NCBI GenBank assembly: GCA_963383645.1 | Contig: OY726559.1 | Location: forward strand, 123,428,721 to 123,492,720 | Length of the DNA: 64,000 bases | Direction: 5' to 3' | Source: Muscardinus avellanarius | Lineage: Eukaryota > Chordata > Mammalia > Rodentia > Gliridae | Shown here: positions 32,131 through 44,458 of the stretch, one piece after another | Position numbering within the stretch: the first letter of the stretch is position 1 | Layout: the number at the start of each line of letters is the position of its first letter | Program-made: the position numbers and the translations under genes | Notes under the pieces: generated by a model | Seen by the model: the letters and a program-made list of their open reading frames with translations, nothing else | The model's database searches: none | Told to the model about the DNA's origin: nothing

Positions 32131-32446
32131 GTCTGTAATGAGCTTTAAGCCTGTGCTGGGCAGAGTGGTTCCACTCCTGAGGCCCCGACAGCCCAAACCT
32201 CAGAGGAAGCAGAGAAAATTCCCCGTGGCTGCTTAGTGCGTGGGTGCAGTCCCCCATCACCTCAGCAAAATATTTCTATTACCCATATGGAAAAAATCTA
32301 GTCAACATTTTTTAGGAGTTATAGGATGCATATATTTTTTTTCAATATTTCTTTTAGGGATCATAAACCTTCAATTTTATGACAAGTTAATATTGATCCT
32401 GAGTCATAAACAGAGCTAGGCCAGTTTGATTAGAAAAGTAGCAACT
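32131..32446. other. Unique intergenic sequence
   Basis: Nothing recognised. Confidence 0.45.
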
Positions 32447-32667
32447 TAGCTGGGCGTGGTGGCACACGCTTGTAATCCTAGCATTCTGGAGGCTGAGACC
32501 TGAGGATTGTGGTTTGTGGACAGCCTCAGCTACGCAGTGAGGCCCTCTGCAACTCAGTGAGACCCGGTTTCAAAACGAAACTAAGAATAACAATTAGGGC
32601 AGGGGCTGTAGCTCAGAGGTAGAACGCCCCTGGGTTCCACCCCCAGCACCACACACACACACACACA
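32447..32667 (+). mobile_element. SINE subfamily B with CA tail
   Basis: Sense copy of a second recognisable subfamily (called B here): agcattctggaggctgagac head, ggtttgtggacagcctcagc, gaggccctctgcaactcagt, gggcaggggctgtagctcag ID half. CA tail at 32649-32667. Confidence 0.94.
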
Positions 32668-33641
32668 ATGTCACCTTGCATTGGAGGGAGCACAGCCCAT
32701 TGGGAATGCCTTGCCCAGTGCCCGGGGGGAGACAGATGGCAGACAAGTTAGCCACTAGCCCTCCCTCCCCAGCAACGCTGCAGGAGCATAGCATTTATAG
32801 GACCAGCCACAGGAAGGCAGGAAGGCCCATGGCGCTGGAATCCAGGGAGAGAAGAGATGATGGAAAATAACTTCCGGAAGAAATGAACTCACGTTTTAAA
32901 TGGAAACAGTACTGAAAGAAAAACAAAGCCAAAAATCCCAAACATTCCCTCCAACAGGAAATTATAACCAGCTTAAGAAATTCCAGGGAGAATACCCTGG
33001 GACGGCTGAAAAATCGGCGTGCGCACCTCTCTTGGGCTGAGGAGGAGCTGTGGCTGGGCTGGTCAGTTCCCCCGCACGTCTGGGCGCTCAGTGTTCTGAC
33101 TGAGGGCGCCGCCATATCAGGAGTCTGGAGAGGGTGTGATGGACACCTGTCATTCTTGTTATGTGATCTTTTACAGCATAGACAGTTACCACGCGCATTC
33201 TAAATGCCAGGCCCTGTCTAGGTGCTGGGAATACTTAGTCCCTACCCTGGAGGGGTGCGGGCCCTCGCTTGAGAGCGCTGGCCCTGCTACCGGGAGGGCA
33301 CCATGCGTTCTCTCCAGGGATGCTGCTGGCTGTCTCCCGGCCACAGCTGTGCGAGGCGCCTCCTCAGCCTCCCCTAGACTCTGCGAGCTGCCAGGGAGCC
33401 GTTCCTTAGACACACGTTGGGCTCATGGGAGCCAGTGGTGGCGACAGTTGTTTGCAACCAGTGATCCCTGACCAGCTCCAGGTAGCCAGGAGGAAGGAGT
33501 CGGACACCAGTGGCCGCCTCTGCATTCAGATTAAAGCTCAGGACTGGCTTAGTCTAAACTATATTTCTTAGCAGCAAAGCCTTGTTCGTCCACCACTTGC
33601 CGACATCAGTCAAAAGCCACGTGTATATGTGAGTGTGTGTT
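32668..33641. other. Unique intergenic sequence
   Basis: An old repeat trace near 33195-33240 (atgccaggccctgtctaggt). No gene. Confidence 0.45.
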
Positions 33642-33814
33642 GGGGTTTTTGCTGGGAATGGAACCCAGGCACATTCTACTTTTGAATTATTTTTTATTTG
33701 GAAACAGGGTCTCACAAAGTTGCTGAGAACCTTGCTTATGGCTGCAAACCTAGGCTCTGCCTATCACAGCCTCTCAAGTACTAGGATTACAGGCATGGAC
33801 CACCACACCCAACT
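33642..33814 (-). mobile_element. SINE, older copy
   Basis: Antisense, gggaatggaacccaggcaca to gcatggaccaccacacccaa. The linker is short. Confidence 0.9.
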
Positions 33815-33835
33815 CTAAATAGCACTCTTGATCCC

Positions 33836-34011
33836 CCTTTTTTTGTGTGGTGCTGGGGATTGAACCCACAGGCTCAATAAAACTCCCAACTCCTGTTTTT
33901 TTTATTTGAAAATGAAAAATTGCTAATTGATGAGAGCCTCAATAAGTTGTTAGCCTCCTGTCTCAGTCTCCCATATTCTGGGGTTACAGGTATAAGCCGC
34001 TACACCAGGCT
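33836..34011 (-). mobile_element. SINE, older copy
   Basis: Antisense and strongly diverged, with ggggattgaacccacaggct to taagccgctacaccaggct. Confidence 0.85.
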
Positions 34012-34079
34012 TGATTTTGCCTTAAATATCTTCTATTATTTCTAGTAACTTCCACAGAATGATCATTTTAAAATGTTTC

Positions 34080-34300
34080 CCTATTTCTCCAGACCATCAG
34101 ACTGCCAACATCTAGCCCCGCCCTGCCACTGTAGCTTGTGTTTCACGTCCTGACATATCTAATGTGAAGGTGAAGGTGGTTTGAGGTAACTGATGGCCGA
34201 GCCTGCCTCAGGGCCTTTACACGAGCTCTTCCTTGAGCCTAGAATGTGTCTTCAGATTCCTGTGCTCTTTTGAAATTTGATTTTATTCTGAAAAATGTTA
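34080..34300 (-). mobile_element. L2-like fragment
   Basis: Complement of L2 around cctcagggcctttacacgag and tccttgagcctagaatgtgt. Partial. Confidence 0.4.
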
Positions 34301-34302
34301 TT

Positions 34303-34355
34303 CTGAAATGTTATCTCAGAAAGAAAGTCATTGCATGCCAGAGATAACATTTCAG
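34303..34355. repeat. Perfect 15-bp inverted repeat (hairpin)
   Basis: ctgaaatgttatctc (34303-34317) pairs exactly with gagataacatttcag (34341-34355) across a 23-base loop. Confidence 0.9.
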
Positions 34356-35550
34356 CTGAGTTTTCTCTATTCAGGCCACGACAGGGGGGCAGAATGGACC
34401 CATGACTGGAACCTTACATGCCCAGCAGTGAAAAAAGTACTGCTCGCACTTTATTCTCCAACTTAGGAGACTTTCTTATCAAGACACAGAGTAAAAAAGG
34501 TCCTTCCAGCTCCCACACAGGGGATTGCAACGCCTCTGCAGGCAGCAGGGGCCAGGCCAGAGGAACCCTGGGCACCCTGGGCGCCGGGAAGCCTGCCTCC
34601 TGCCCCAGTCACCTGGAGGATGAACTGGGACAGGCGGCGCCCTCTTGAGGCGGGGGTGGGAGTCTCTCTTAGACACGTGCTTGGCCATGAAAGTCTAGAA
34701 GCTTCTTTCCCTTCATGTGATTTTGCCACTAAGCAGGGGTGCTTCGACTTTGCATCTGGCCCACCCAGGCGGGCAGGAGGCCGCAAGGCCGACAGAGATG
34801 CTCCCAGTTTCTGAGCCTAGCAAAACCCCATGGCTGGCACTTTCAAGGAAGCGGGGGATTTTCTGCACGAAGGCTTTCAGACGGGCTCCGGGCTCCGGCA
34901 GGCAGCTGTGGCCAAGCATTTGAAATATTTCTAGCCTCTGTTTTCCCGCTGTGCAGTCTTTGGAGAGGGAGCTGTAGAGCGCGAGCTGTTTGCTGTTCTG
35001 GGGCAGTGGGTGTGCAGATGAAAGGGCAGATGGGTTGGGGAGGAATTATTCCCCAAGTGCCCGTAAAATTTTTGATCTTTGGCCCCTGCTGCAAAGCGAT
35101 TCTGGGAATGCTGGTCACATAGGAGCCCAGGCACGGTGGCACTGGGGGTTCCCGTGACCTCCGTCTGGGTACCTAGAACACAGTCTGTTACCAGGGCATC
35201 GAGATGGGCACACTCTCGGGGTTCCTGGAGGCTCTGGAGACCTGTCAGATCTCAGGCCAGTGATACTGAGGTTGGGGAAGGTCCTATGAGATAGGCCTGT
35301 CTAGGTGAATATTCCACCAAGGAGGTGAAATCCTGCGTGGCAATGCCTTTGAACTGAGGGGCTGGTTCACTGGACTCAGGCGTGTGGCCTGCTGAGGGGG
35401 GAGTCGGCCGAGTCAGGGGCTGCAGTCGCCCTGGCCTCTGCCCATCCCTGACTTAATGTCACACTCTGGAAGAGGAGGGCAGTGGAACATTTGTCCTAGA
35501 AATTACATTTCCAGCTCAAAGATTTCATGTTACCTTTCAGAAGAAGTGGA
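34356..35550. other. Unique intergenic sequence
   Basis: No repeat recognised. Overlapping frames on both strands at 34418-35142 in GC-rich DNA have no domain. Confidence 0.5.
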
Positions 35551-35735
35551 GCAGCCAGGTGTAGTGACACACACCTGTAATCCCAGTACTTGGGAGGGTT
35601 GCAGGTTCAAAGACAGCCTCAGCAACATAGTGAGCCTCTCAGCAACCTAGTAAGACCCTGTATCAAAACAAAAAATTAAAGAAGGGCTGGGGCTAGCTCA
35701 GAGGTAGACTGCCTTGGGCTTAATCCCTAGTAATC
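35551..35735 (+). mobile_element. SINE, older copy, internally deleted
   Basis: Sense copy (gccaggtgtagtgacacaca) missing about 20 bp of the B1 part after cttgggagg. Confidence 0.88.
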
Positions 35736-36309
35736 TAGTAATACACACATGTGCCCTGGCCTCTGCCCCCATCCCTTTCTTAATGTCACACACAGCGTGC
35801 ACACACAGTCAGGAGAATTAAATAAAGGATAGCCGTGGTCGGTGCTTTCCACCTGTGTGGGGCCTTGCTCCTGGGAGAGCCTAGTGTGGCTGGGCTCCAG
35901 GGCCCTGGCTGAGGAGGACCCATGCTCTTTCCAGCAGTGTCATGTCTTCTAGTGGAACCCCAGGTTGGGCAGTGGCTGAATCAGAGGGCCAAAGGTGGCG
36001 TGTCCTGAAGCAGCTCCACTGTGATCCAGGTAAAGGCCCTGGAGCTGGGAAATGTGGGCTGAGCCCCGTAGCAGAGCTCGCGGGCTTCTCCGCGATGGGA
36101 GGCAGCGGTGCCTCAGAGGGAAGGGCACTGGGCAGGGCAGACTGGTCTAAGACTCTGTAACTACTTAGGGACCTAATTGTCATTCCGCTGGGGCTAAATT
36201 AAGGTTTGTATAATGAAGGCATGTATAATGAGCAGAGGGAGCAAAGAGGAAAGAAAGGAGAAAGGGAAAGAAGAAAAGGGGGAGGAAGGAAGACAGGATG
36301 GAAGGCTGG
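35736..36309. other. Unique sequence ending in a GA-rich tract
   Basis: The purine-rich tract at about 36230-36303 (agaggaaagaaaggagaaag) is low complexity. No gene. Confidence 0.5.
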
Positions 36310-36470
36310 CTTGATGACTTGCTCTGCCACAGGAAACTAGAGCCTCAGCTTCCTCGTTTGTAAAATGTGGACGATGATATTTACTGCAGAGCTCGGTTGG
36401 GAGGATTCACTGGGATGTAGGGTTCTAATTTGTAAGGTTTTATCTCTCTAGATAATAGCAATAACTACAA
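36310..36470 (+). mobile_element. MIR
   Basis: Sense MIR core (cctcagcttcctcgtttgta, aaatgtggacgatgatattt, gaggattcactgggatg). Confidence 0.7.
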
Positions 36471-36870
36471 ACTCAGAGCTCTCAGCTGTAGAAATGATAG
36501 GAGAAAGTGAACCTGGAATTGAGAGGCATCAGCCAGGCTGGAAGTCCAGTAACTGAGACCTCGAAAGTGATGCTCTTTGCACGACGTGTAGCCAGCCAGA
36601 AAAGGGCTCCAAGCTGCACTCAGCTTAACAGGGACATGGATTCTCTGGATTTGTTTTCTTGCCCTCAGTTTGTTTTTTCCTCCTTCCTTTCTTCCCTCTT
36701 CCTTCTGTGCCATTTCTTCCTCCTCCTCCTTCTTCTTTGAAAAAGAGTCAAGTCATTTTGCAGCAGGAATAATTGGGACACAGAAAAGTTAGATGCAACA
36801 ATTCCCTGGTATCTACAGACATACATTCTAAGACTTCCATCAGATTCCCGAAACCATGGATAGTGCTGAA

Positions 36871-36871
<1 letters not shown>
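36471..36871. other. Unique intergenic sequence
   Basis: A pyrimidine-rich patch at 36668-36738. No gene. Confidence 0.45.

Positions 36872-36921
<50 letters not shown>
36872..36921. repeat. (TA)n microsatellite
   Basis: About 25 units, not at a SINE tail. Confidence 0.97.
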
Positions 36922-36927
<6 letters not shown>

Positions 36928-37054
36928 CTTTTCCTATATGTGCATACCTCTAATAAAATTTATGAATTAGGCTCAGTAAGAGATTAACAACAGTGAAACA
37001 GAACAGTTAGAGCAATATACAGATAGAGCCACAGTCCATCTGATGGCCGTGATG

Positions 37055-37261
37055 GCAGCGCTACGGTTGGGTATGGGTTGAGTGTGCCCCCAAGGTGTCA
37101 TTTGCTGAAATTGAATCCTCATCTTGAGGTTCTGAGAGGGTGGAAAGTATAGTGGTTAGAGGTGGGGCCTTGAGGAGGTGATTGGGGTTGGGTAAGGTCA
37201 TCAGAGTGGAGTTCCCATCATTGAATCCTGGTGGCTTGCTAAGAAGATGGAAAGAGACCAG

Positions 37262-37304
<43 letters not shown>

Positions 37305-37480
37305 CTTCCCCCTCTCTCTCCCTCTCCCCTGCTGCTCCCCATGTGATACACTGCAGTGTTTCTGGACGTTCAGCAGGGTCGTCACCAGATGCCCTCCAGA
37401 ACTGTGAGTCAACAGAAGCCTCTTTTCCTTCTAACATACCCTGTCTGGGGCATCCCAGCAATAGAAAATGGGCTAACATA
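37055..37480 (+). mobile_element. MaLR-type LTR with internal CA repeat
   Basis: Sense MaLR-like order: gggttgagtgtgcccccaag near the 5' end, ttagaggtggggccttgagg, then after a CA repeat (37263-37302) agaactgtgagtcaacagaa and a 3' end like aatagaaaatgggctaaca. The CA run sits in the C/T-rich stretch usual for this LTR. Confidence 0.7.
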
Positions 37481-38977
37481 GGCAGGTAGTCTATACAACA
37501 AGGGCATACTGGTCAAAGGGATGATTCATGCCCCGGGTGGGATGGAGCAGGACGATGTATGATTTCATCCTGCTCCTGAGAATGGCAGGCAATTGAAAAC
37601 CGATGAACTGTTTATTTCTGGAAATTTCCAATTAATATTTTCAGACCGTTGTTGACTGTGGGTGACTGAATCCACAGAAAGGGAAAGCAGAATGGGATGC
37701 TACTCTGGTAGCACAGGATGGGATAATGGTCAAGTGAATCCACAGCTCTTTCTACTGGACCTCTTCCAACTGGATGATGTGCCAAGTAAATAAAAACTTC
37801 TCACCCATTCCTTGAATGGGTGATTCCTGAGGGCCAGGATGTTCCAAGTGAGGCACTCAGGTGGGTCAAGTCTGGGACGGGAGCCCGCCACCTATGCCCT
37901 GGCTTTTTCCTCAGTGAGCTCAGAAGCATTCTCTCAAAAGCACCAACCTTCCAGCGACATGGCTGTTTGTGGGTCTCGCTGGCAGGGAAAAGATGCTAAG
38001 TCCACATCTGGCTTCAGCCGCACCTGGGCCTGCGTTCTAAATCTGCTTTGATACCCATGTTACTCGAAGAAATGCCTCATCTATAATTTGACAGTAACAG
38101 TAATGCATACTTCAGAAAATTTCTATAGTAAGTCAGATAATATCTATAAAGTTCTCAAGCATGAGATCCAGCAATGGCTATTAGCTTTAAAAAATCCAGA
38201 TATTTCCAAAGGTGGAGTTAGCATATCACTTGGGAAAACTTAATTCAGAGCGGACTTGCACATGGGATTGGCAAATTCGGAGAGGTTCAGCATTCCACGT
38301 CAGTAGGCCAAGTGCGTGTTTGTTGGAAGTCTTAGGACCCGTGTGGACCGTCTCTAGGTTTTTGTAGTGTGACATTACCTAACAGAATAGTAAAACACTG
38401 CTTGCAATAAGTGGTTAAGAGGTGTAGTGCTAAGCTGTACCTCGCTGGCGATGAAAGCTACATTCCTCCAATATCAGTTTCTCAGAAATCCATTTGTTTA
38501 GCACTCTACAACACTACCCAGATGCATGTTAGGAAGGTCTGGCTAGGAGTTTTAGGGGTGCTCTTGAGGAGAAGTGAGCGCTTCACCATTTCTAGGGTGT
38601 ACTAGACTCTCAGCAAGCAGAAGTCAAGAGCCTGGTTCCACAGGATCCTTGCAGATGTTAGCTTTCTGGATTCCTCTAGTCAGTGTTGGCCTCTGGGGCT
38701 CGTCCCATCCATCCTGTGCTCAGTTTATGCAGGACCGAGCAGGGGCCTCTCTACCTCATAAGTGCCCAGACACCTGGGATGCTGCTGGGAGCCAACTAAA
38801 CAAGAGTGCACCTCAGGGTGCACATATACATCGGGTTGTCCTGCACTGGAAGAAACACATAAAGTAGGGTTTATTGTTGTTTTTTGGTAAAATCAAGTTT
38901 GAAATTTTTCTCTCTGATCTTTTTGTCCCCCTTCCACTGATATATACACTTTATATACAATAAGGTATATATTCTAT
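37481..38977. other. Unique intergenic sequence
   Basis: About 1.5 kb without recognised repeats. No coding evidence. Confidence 0.5.
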
Positions 38978-38994
38978 ATAAAGTGTATAAAGTA

Positions 38995-39216
38995 AGCTGG
39001 GCGTGGTGGCGCACACTTGTAATCCCACCATTTGGGAGGCTAAGACCGGAGGATCGTGGTTCGTGGACAGCCTCAGCTACTTAGTGAGGCCCTCTGCAAC
39101 TCAGTGAGACCCTGTTTCAAAATAAAGAATAAAAAATTGGGCAAGGGGAGTAGCTTGGAGGTCAAATGCCTCTGGGTTCCATCCCCAGACCTGCAAAAAA
39201 AAAAATGATAATAAAA
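38995..39216 (+). mobile_element. SINE subfamily B, young
   Basis: Sense copy with a perfect 17-bp TSD ataaagtgtataaagta at 38978-38994 and 39217-39233. The target is an AT-rich site with ttatatacaataagg-type sequence. Confidence 0.96.
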
Positions 39217-39453
39217 ATAAAGTGTATAAAGTAGCATCGTTAAAGGGGGAGTTATGTCACTTAGAGTGCTTTTGACTGCAAAGTACAGAGAACTGGAATG
39301 TAATACATTTGTAAAAGTACTTTGTCATCAAATACGAAGCTCAGAGAGGGTGGGCTCTGGGGCTGATGTCAGCTCTGTTCATCATCCTCCACATCAGCTC
39401 TGCCTTCACACTGGCTCTGCTCATCCGAACAGATAATGCTAAGAGGAAGGCAA

Positions 39454-39660
39454 ATGGTGGGTGTGGTGGCACATGCCTGGAATCACAGTACTTGGGAGGC
39501 TGAGACAAGAGGATCACAGGTTCAAGGACAGCCTCAGCAATGGAGTGAGACTTTCAGCAACCTAGAGAGATCCTGTTTAAAAACAAAAACAAAAAACAAA
39601 AAAGATCTGTGGGTATATCTTGGAGTTAGAAATGCCCCTCGATTCAATCCCCAGTTCCAC
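39454..39660 (+). mobile_element. SINE, older copy
   Basis: Sense copy with an aaaaacaaaaacaaaaaaca linker and a decayed ID half. Confidence 0.9.
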
Positions 39661-39962
39661 GCGGAAGAGGGACAATGAGGCTTTTCTTGAGTCGGTATGA
39701 TGGGGTCTGCATTACTGCAGTTTTCTCTCACATCTTATTGGCCAGGATGTGTCCCATTCTCAAACCAATCTCTACCAGAGGGGATGGAATGATCATAATT
39801 GGCCCAGATGAATGGATTGGGATGGAAACAGAAGCCTGGTGGGGAAGCCGTGACTCCAACAGTCAGAGGCACCATTTTAAACTTGCGTTTCCAGTTGGCA
39901 CCTACCTGGTGCCATGGATGTCATCAATTTTTAACACATCGTTGACAGTGGTATCATAAAAA
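39661..39962. other. Unique intergenic sequence
   Basis: Nothing recognised. Confidence 0.45.
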
Positions 39963-39972
39963 AGTGAGGTTT

Positions 39973-40181
39973 AGCCAGGTTTGGTGGAATACTCTTGTAA
40001 TCCCAGTAGTTGGGAGGCCGAGACAGGGGGATCGCAGGTTTGAGGACAGCCTCGGCTTCTTAGTGAGACTCTCTGCAATGTAGTAAGACACTCTTTCAAA
40101 ATAAAAAGAATAAAAAATGGGGGTGTGGTTCAGCAGTAGAATGCCCCTGGGTTCAATCTCTAGTACCATACCCCAAAAAAG
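39973..40181 (+). mobile_element. SINE, B1 + ID-like dimer
   Basis: Sense copy with a short TSD agtgaggttt at 39963-39972 and 40182-40191. Confidence 0.92.
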
Positions 40182-40191
40182 AGTGAGGTTT

Positions 40192-41718
40192 TACCATGCA
40201 AATGTGTTCAGTCCTTCTGTTCCTGTGAGGTCCCTAACACTCCGGTCGAGCTTAGCACAAGCTCAGACGAGCTCCACGCCGTGTCCACTCTCACGATGTC
40301 TGCCCACGCTCGCTGTGTCTGTCAGGGCCACTGAGGCTCTTGCTGCATCTGTCTGTGCAGGCAGGAGGGACAGTCAGCTCAGAGCTGCTTCCTCCAGGAT
40401 GCTTTCCCAAGATGCCTTGCTCTGGATTCTGCCTTTCTGGATTCCGTGGCTTCACCTGTCTACCAATTCCCCGTGAGTGTCAGCTGAGGCCTAGACACTA
40501 TGGCCAGGGTCATCTGAAGAGTAAAATCAAGTGATTCCATCATTTCACTTTTCCTTTGAGGGGCAAAACTGTTTATAACATAAGGCTAGTCAAAACCTTT
40601 CCTGTTTCTGATGTCTCTATCACAGACTTGGCTGCAAAGGTTAAATGTTTTGGATTGCAAAATGTACATTATATGGGGGGCTTTCTATAAATCAACAAGG
40701 CAGGTATGTTAAACACAGAAAAATATCTACAGCTGTTCTCTTACTCATCCTGCTTGTTATTTAACTCAGTCTGGGCCCTAAGGAACATTTTTAGTTGTAC
40801 TGTCAACAGTTTCAAAACAAAGAAGAAACTATGGCTAGCAAATGAGGAACCCAGCTGGCCCTCTGTTTAGGCTCCCACTGCATATACTTTAATCCTGACA
40901 CCTGCAAGCTATTTAATCAGGATTTACAATTGAACATGAAGGATGAGGGGTCCACAGGGCTGTGTTCCTCGTGTTTGGATTGCAAATGATGGAGAAAAAC
41001 TTTGTTATCGGATGTTGTAGTTATTTGAAGTTGGGTGCCCTCTAACCCAGGAGGGAACCCGGCATCATTTATCACTCCCCAGAAAAAGCTCAGCTCAGGC
41101 GGACGCTGCTCCTTACAGCCCAACATTCTATTTTTGCTTTTCCTGTGTTCTAGAGTAAACAAACTCGGGACTTATGAGCAATGAGAAAAATAATTTCCAG
41201 AGAGCATATGGCAGAGAAGGCAGTTTGGAGTAAAATAACGAAATCACAAGTGTGACTTAGATGAAGAGCAAAGTGTAGACGGGGCATCTGCCTGCAATCT
41301 GCGGCGCACAGAAGGACCTCTGTTAGCGAACCGCCGACTTCTGTGGAGAAGATCCGTCCTGAGCCAGAGCAAAGTGGGGCCATTTTTCCCAAACAAATGG
41401 AATTTACGGTTGCTTGTAAATGAATAAACTACTCAAATTAATAAAAAAAAAAGGCCCTAATTTTAAACTTGAAAAACATGGCCTTAGGAAAAGCACTGAA
41501 AGTGTAGAATGGAGACTTCCTGTAAGATGAGAAGCTTCTGGAACAGTGTAAGAGAGAGGAGCCTGACCACTTACTCACTGAATCCCCTCTGGGCTGGGCA
41601 TTGCGGGAGAGACAAAGAAGCAGAAAACAGAGGAAACTACAGTCAGTGGTCCTCGGGCACTCCTCTACCTGACGGGAGCAGAACACCCATAGGAAAACAA
41701 GTTAGAATAGTGTGCAAT
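40192..41718. other. Long repeat-free block, candidate conserved non-coding DNA
   Basis: About 1.5 kb without recognised repeats, rich in TAAT, TTTGTT and TGAAA-like words at 40530-41430. No gene evidence; a regulatory role is inference. Confidence 0.35.
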
Positions 41719-41733
41719 AAAAAATGTTCAAAG

Positions 41734-42164
41734 CCAGGCGTGGTGGTGCACGCTTGTAATCCCCGCGCTTGGGAGGCGGAGACAGGAAGATTGTGCAGGT
41801 TCGAAGCCAGCTCCGCTGGCTTAAGAGACCCTGTTTCCAAATAAAAAAGAAGTATAAAGCTGGGCGTGGTGGCGCACGCTTGTCATCCCAGCATTCTGGA
41901 GGCTAAAACCTGGAGGATCGCAGTTCTCGGACAGCCTCAGCTACTTAGTGAGGCCCTCTGCAACTCAGTGAGACCCGGTTTCAAAATAAAGAATAAAAAA
42001 TAGGGCAGGGGGTGTAGCTCAGAGGTCGAAAAACCCTGGGTTCCATCCCCTGGCCCGCAAAAAAAAAAAAAAAAAAAAAAAAAAGAAGTATAAAATAGGT
42101 GTGGGAGTGTAGCCCGGAGGTAGAAGGGTTTCCAGAAACCCCAGTACCACCACCAAAAAAAAAA
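41734..42164 (+). mobile_element. SINE subfamily A interrupted by subfamily B
   Basis: Outer sense copy: B1 half at 41734-41858, ID half from about 42095 (taggtgtgggagtgtagccc) to 42164. TSD around aaaaaatgttca(a/g)ag at 41719-41733 and 42165-42179. The break is in the linker. Confidence 0.95.
41859..42082 (+). mobile_element. SINE subfamily B, nested, with long poly-A
   Basis: Complete sense B copy with an A-tail of about 25 bases (42059-42082). Its 12-bp target duplication aagaagtataaa lies at 41847-41858 and 42083-42094. Confidence 0.96.
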
Positions 42165-42179
42165 AAAAAATGTTCAGAG

Positions 42180-42859
42180 AAGAAATGATCACTGTCAATA
42201 GGGCTAACTAGAACTTTCTGTAGAGCTCAGAGCCTGAGTTGAAATGCAGGCAATTGAGCCAATGGTTCCCAAAAAATTCTACTACTAAGACCTAAATGGC
42301 AGTGGTCACTCCAGTTACCTAACTTCCTTCCTCCAGGCTCTGCCTCCGGAATCTCCGCCACCTCCAAGGTACCACAAACCAGTAAGCAAGCCTTTAACAC
42401 CTGGGCCACAGCACCATCAACAATGCTAGAATAGTCACAAAACCCAACTCTTACTGCTCTGTTAGGTTGAACAAGATAATTTATTAAAGGATTGTGGTGA
42501 ACACTCAACAAATTTATTAATCGTTGTTTTTATTATTTAAAGTACTCATGGTATATTTTTAAGTGAAAAAGATTCAAAATATATATTCAAAATGTCATTT
42601 GACTATTGAATGTCAAATGCACACATGCACACAGAGATACATACACAGAGGGAAAGAGAATGCAGTAATTTTAGAAGTCTCTTGGTTGTAGCCTTAGGAA
42701 TTATTATTTTTCTTTCATATATTTCTACATTTTCTGAAATTTCATAGTTGCACATATTAATATATTTATATAATTCAAAGACATTGAAAATATAAGTGCT
42801 TATTTTTTATTGTAAAATGATTCTAAATAGGTTCCTAAATTTGCCTAAAACTGATGTTA
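42180..42859. other. Unique intergenic sequence
   Basis: AT-rich; nothing recognised. Confidence 0.45.
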
Positions 42860-42875
42860 CTTTTGTTTTGTTTTG

Positions 42876-43062
42876 TTTTGGTGGTACTGGAGTTCCTGGA
42901 AGCCCTTCTACCTCTGGGCTACACTCCCAGAAATATATATATATATTTCTTATTTGGAAACAGGGTCTCTTAAGCCAGCAAGGCTGTCTTTGCACCTGTG
43001 CGATCCTCCTGTCTCCACCTCCCAAGCGTGGGGATTACAAGTGTGCGTCACCACGCCCGGCT
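42876..43062 (-). mobile_element. SINE subfamily A
   Basis: Antisense copy preceded by a TTTTG-repeat tail (42858-42880). An aaaa(c/t)tgatgtt flank repeat near 42847 and 43064 is a probable TSD. Confidence 0.95.
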
Positions 43063-43196
43063 TAAAATTGATGTTTCTGAAATCATTCAGAATCAAAATT
43101 CATCTCCAAATTCTTTGCTTTGGCTCTAACCCAATGACAGAACTTTAATCTGGGCGGGCCACTGATGTGGACTTTGATTGCCTGACAGGCTATTTT

Positions 43197-43404
43197 ATTT
43201 TATTTTATTTTATTTTTTTTGGTGGTACTGGGGTTCCTGGAAGCCCTTCTACCTCTGGGCTACACTCCCAGACCTATTTTTACATTTTTATTTGGAAACA
43301 GGGTCTCCTAAACCAGCACGCGCGGCTGGCTTTGAACCTGCGCGATCCTCCTGTCTCTGCCTCCCAAGTGTGGGGATTACAAGCGTGCGCCACCACGCCC
43401 GGCA
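43197..43404 (-). mobile_element. SINE subfamily A
   Basis: Antisense copy with a TTTTA-repeat tail. TSD gacaggctatttt at 43184-43196 and 43405-43417. Confidence 0.96.
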
Positions 43405-43417
43405 GACAGGCTATTTT

Positions 43418-44251
43418 TTAAAAGCCCCTTTTCCAGGCAGGCACTCTCTGGACCCAAGAGGTGACGCTCAGGGAAGGTAGAAGTTGTCTCTGGGGTCGGG
43501 GGCAGCTCTGGCAGACACACAGAGCACACCAGGCAGAAGACCTTGCGTCCGCGTTCATGCGGGCTTGGCTCAGTTGCTGATCTCCATTCTCCAAGTCTCC
43601 AGCACAGCAGACACCAGGACTCAACAGATTCTGGCAGCTGGCACCTAGAAACCTTGGGCTTCAAGTTAGTACATGGGAAACTAGGAATTAGGATAGTTCC
43701 AGGGCCACAGTGAAAGGCTCGGAGTAGATACCAGGGTCTCCCTCCCCAAGCAGCGGGAAAGAGGATTTTAGGAGCGTTAGCATTTACATGAACATGTGTT
43801 TAAGAAAAAGAACAAATTTTATTTCTGGTAGCTCCTAAAGGCCCGAAGGGATCCTTTGGGCCCTTGCCCCTTTTCTGGGGTCCTCTGCTGTGCCCCGGGG
43901 ACTCTTCAGACCCAGCTGTTACTTCCATCTTTGCAACGTTTACCCATTCTCACCCGTGGCATGGCTGTTCTCTTAGCCTCAGAGAATCATCTTTGGCATG
44001 ACTGGGGCGGTTCCCCCTGGAGTTCCCCAGCACCTCCCTGCTTCTCCCTTTACCTGCCAGGACCAAGGCGAGCCCTTCCCTCCACTGTCCCCTCAGCTCG
44101 TCACACACAGGCTCAAGCTGCTTCTCCCTCAGCAGGTGCCCTCTCTGCCTGCCCCCTCTTCAGCTGGCAGTTTGATGAGGCCACAATCATCGGACTTTTT
44201 CTGCCTTAAGCTCCAGCCAAGCCAAAGTTTTGTTTTCCTGGAGGCTACTGT
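43418..44251. other. Unique intergenic sequence
   Basis: GC-moderate; the open frame near 43856-44209 has no domain. Confidence 0.45.
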
Positions 44252-44458
44252 TTGTTTTCCTGGGAATTGAACCCAGGGGAATTTTGCTTCCAAGCTACAC
44301 CCTAGCCCTATTTTAGTTATTTACTTTTTTGAAGCAGCAGAGTTTCATTAAGTTACTGAGAGCCTTGCTAAGTTGCTGAGACTGGCCTTGAACCTGTGAC
44401 TCTCCAGTCTTAGCCTGCCAAGTACTTAGATTACAGGCCTGTGTCACCACGGCTGGCT
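44252..44458 (-). mobile_element. SINE, older copy
   Basis: Antisense, gggaattgaacccaggggaa to ctgtgtcaccacggctggct. Confidence 0.92.
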
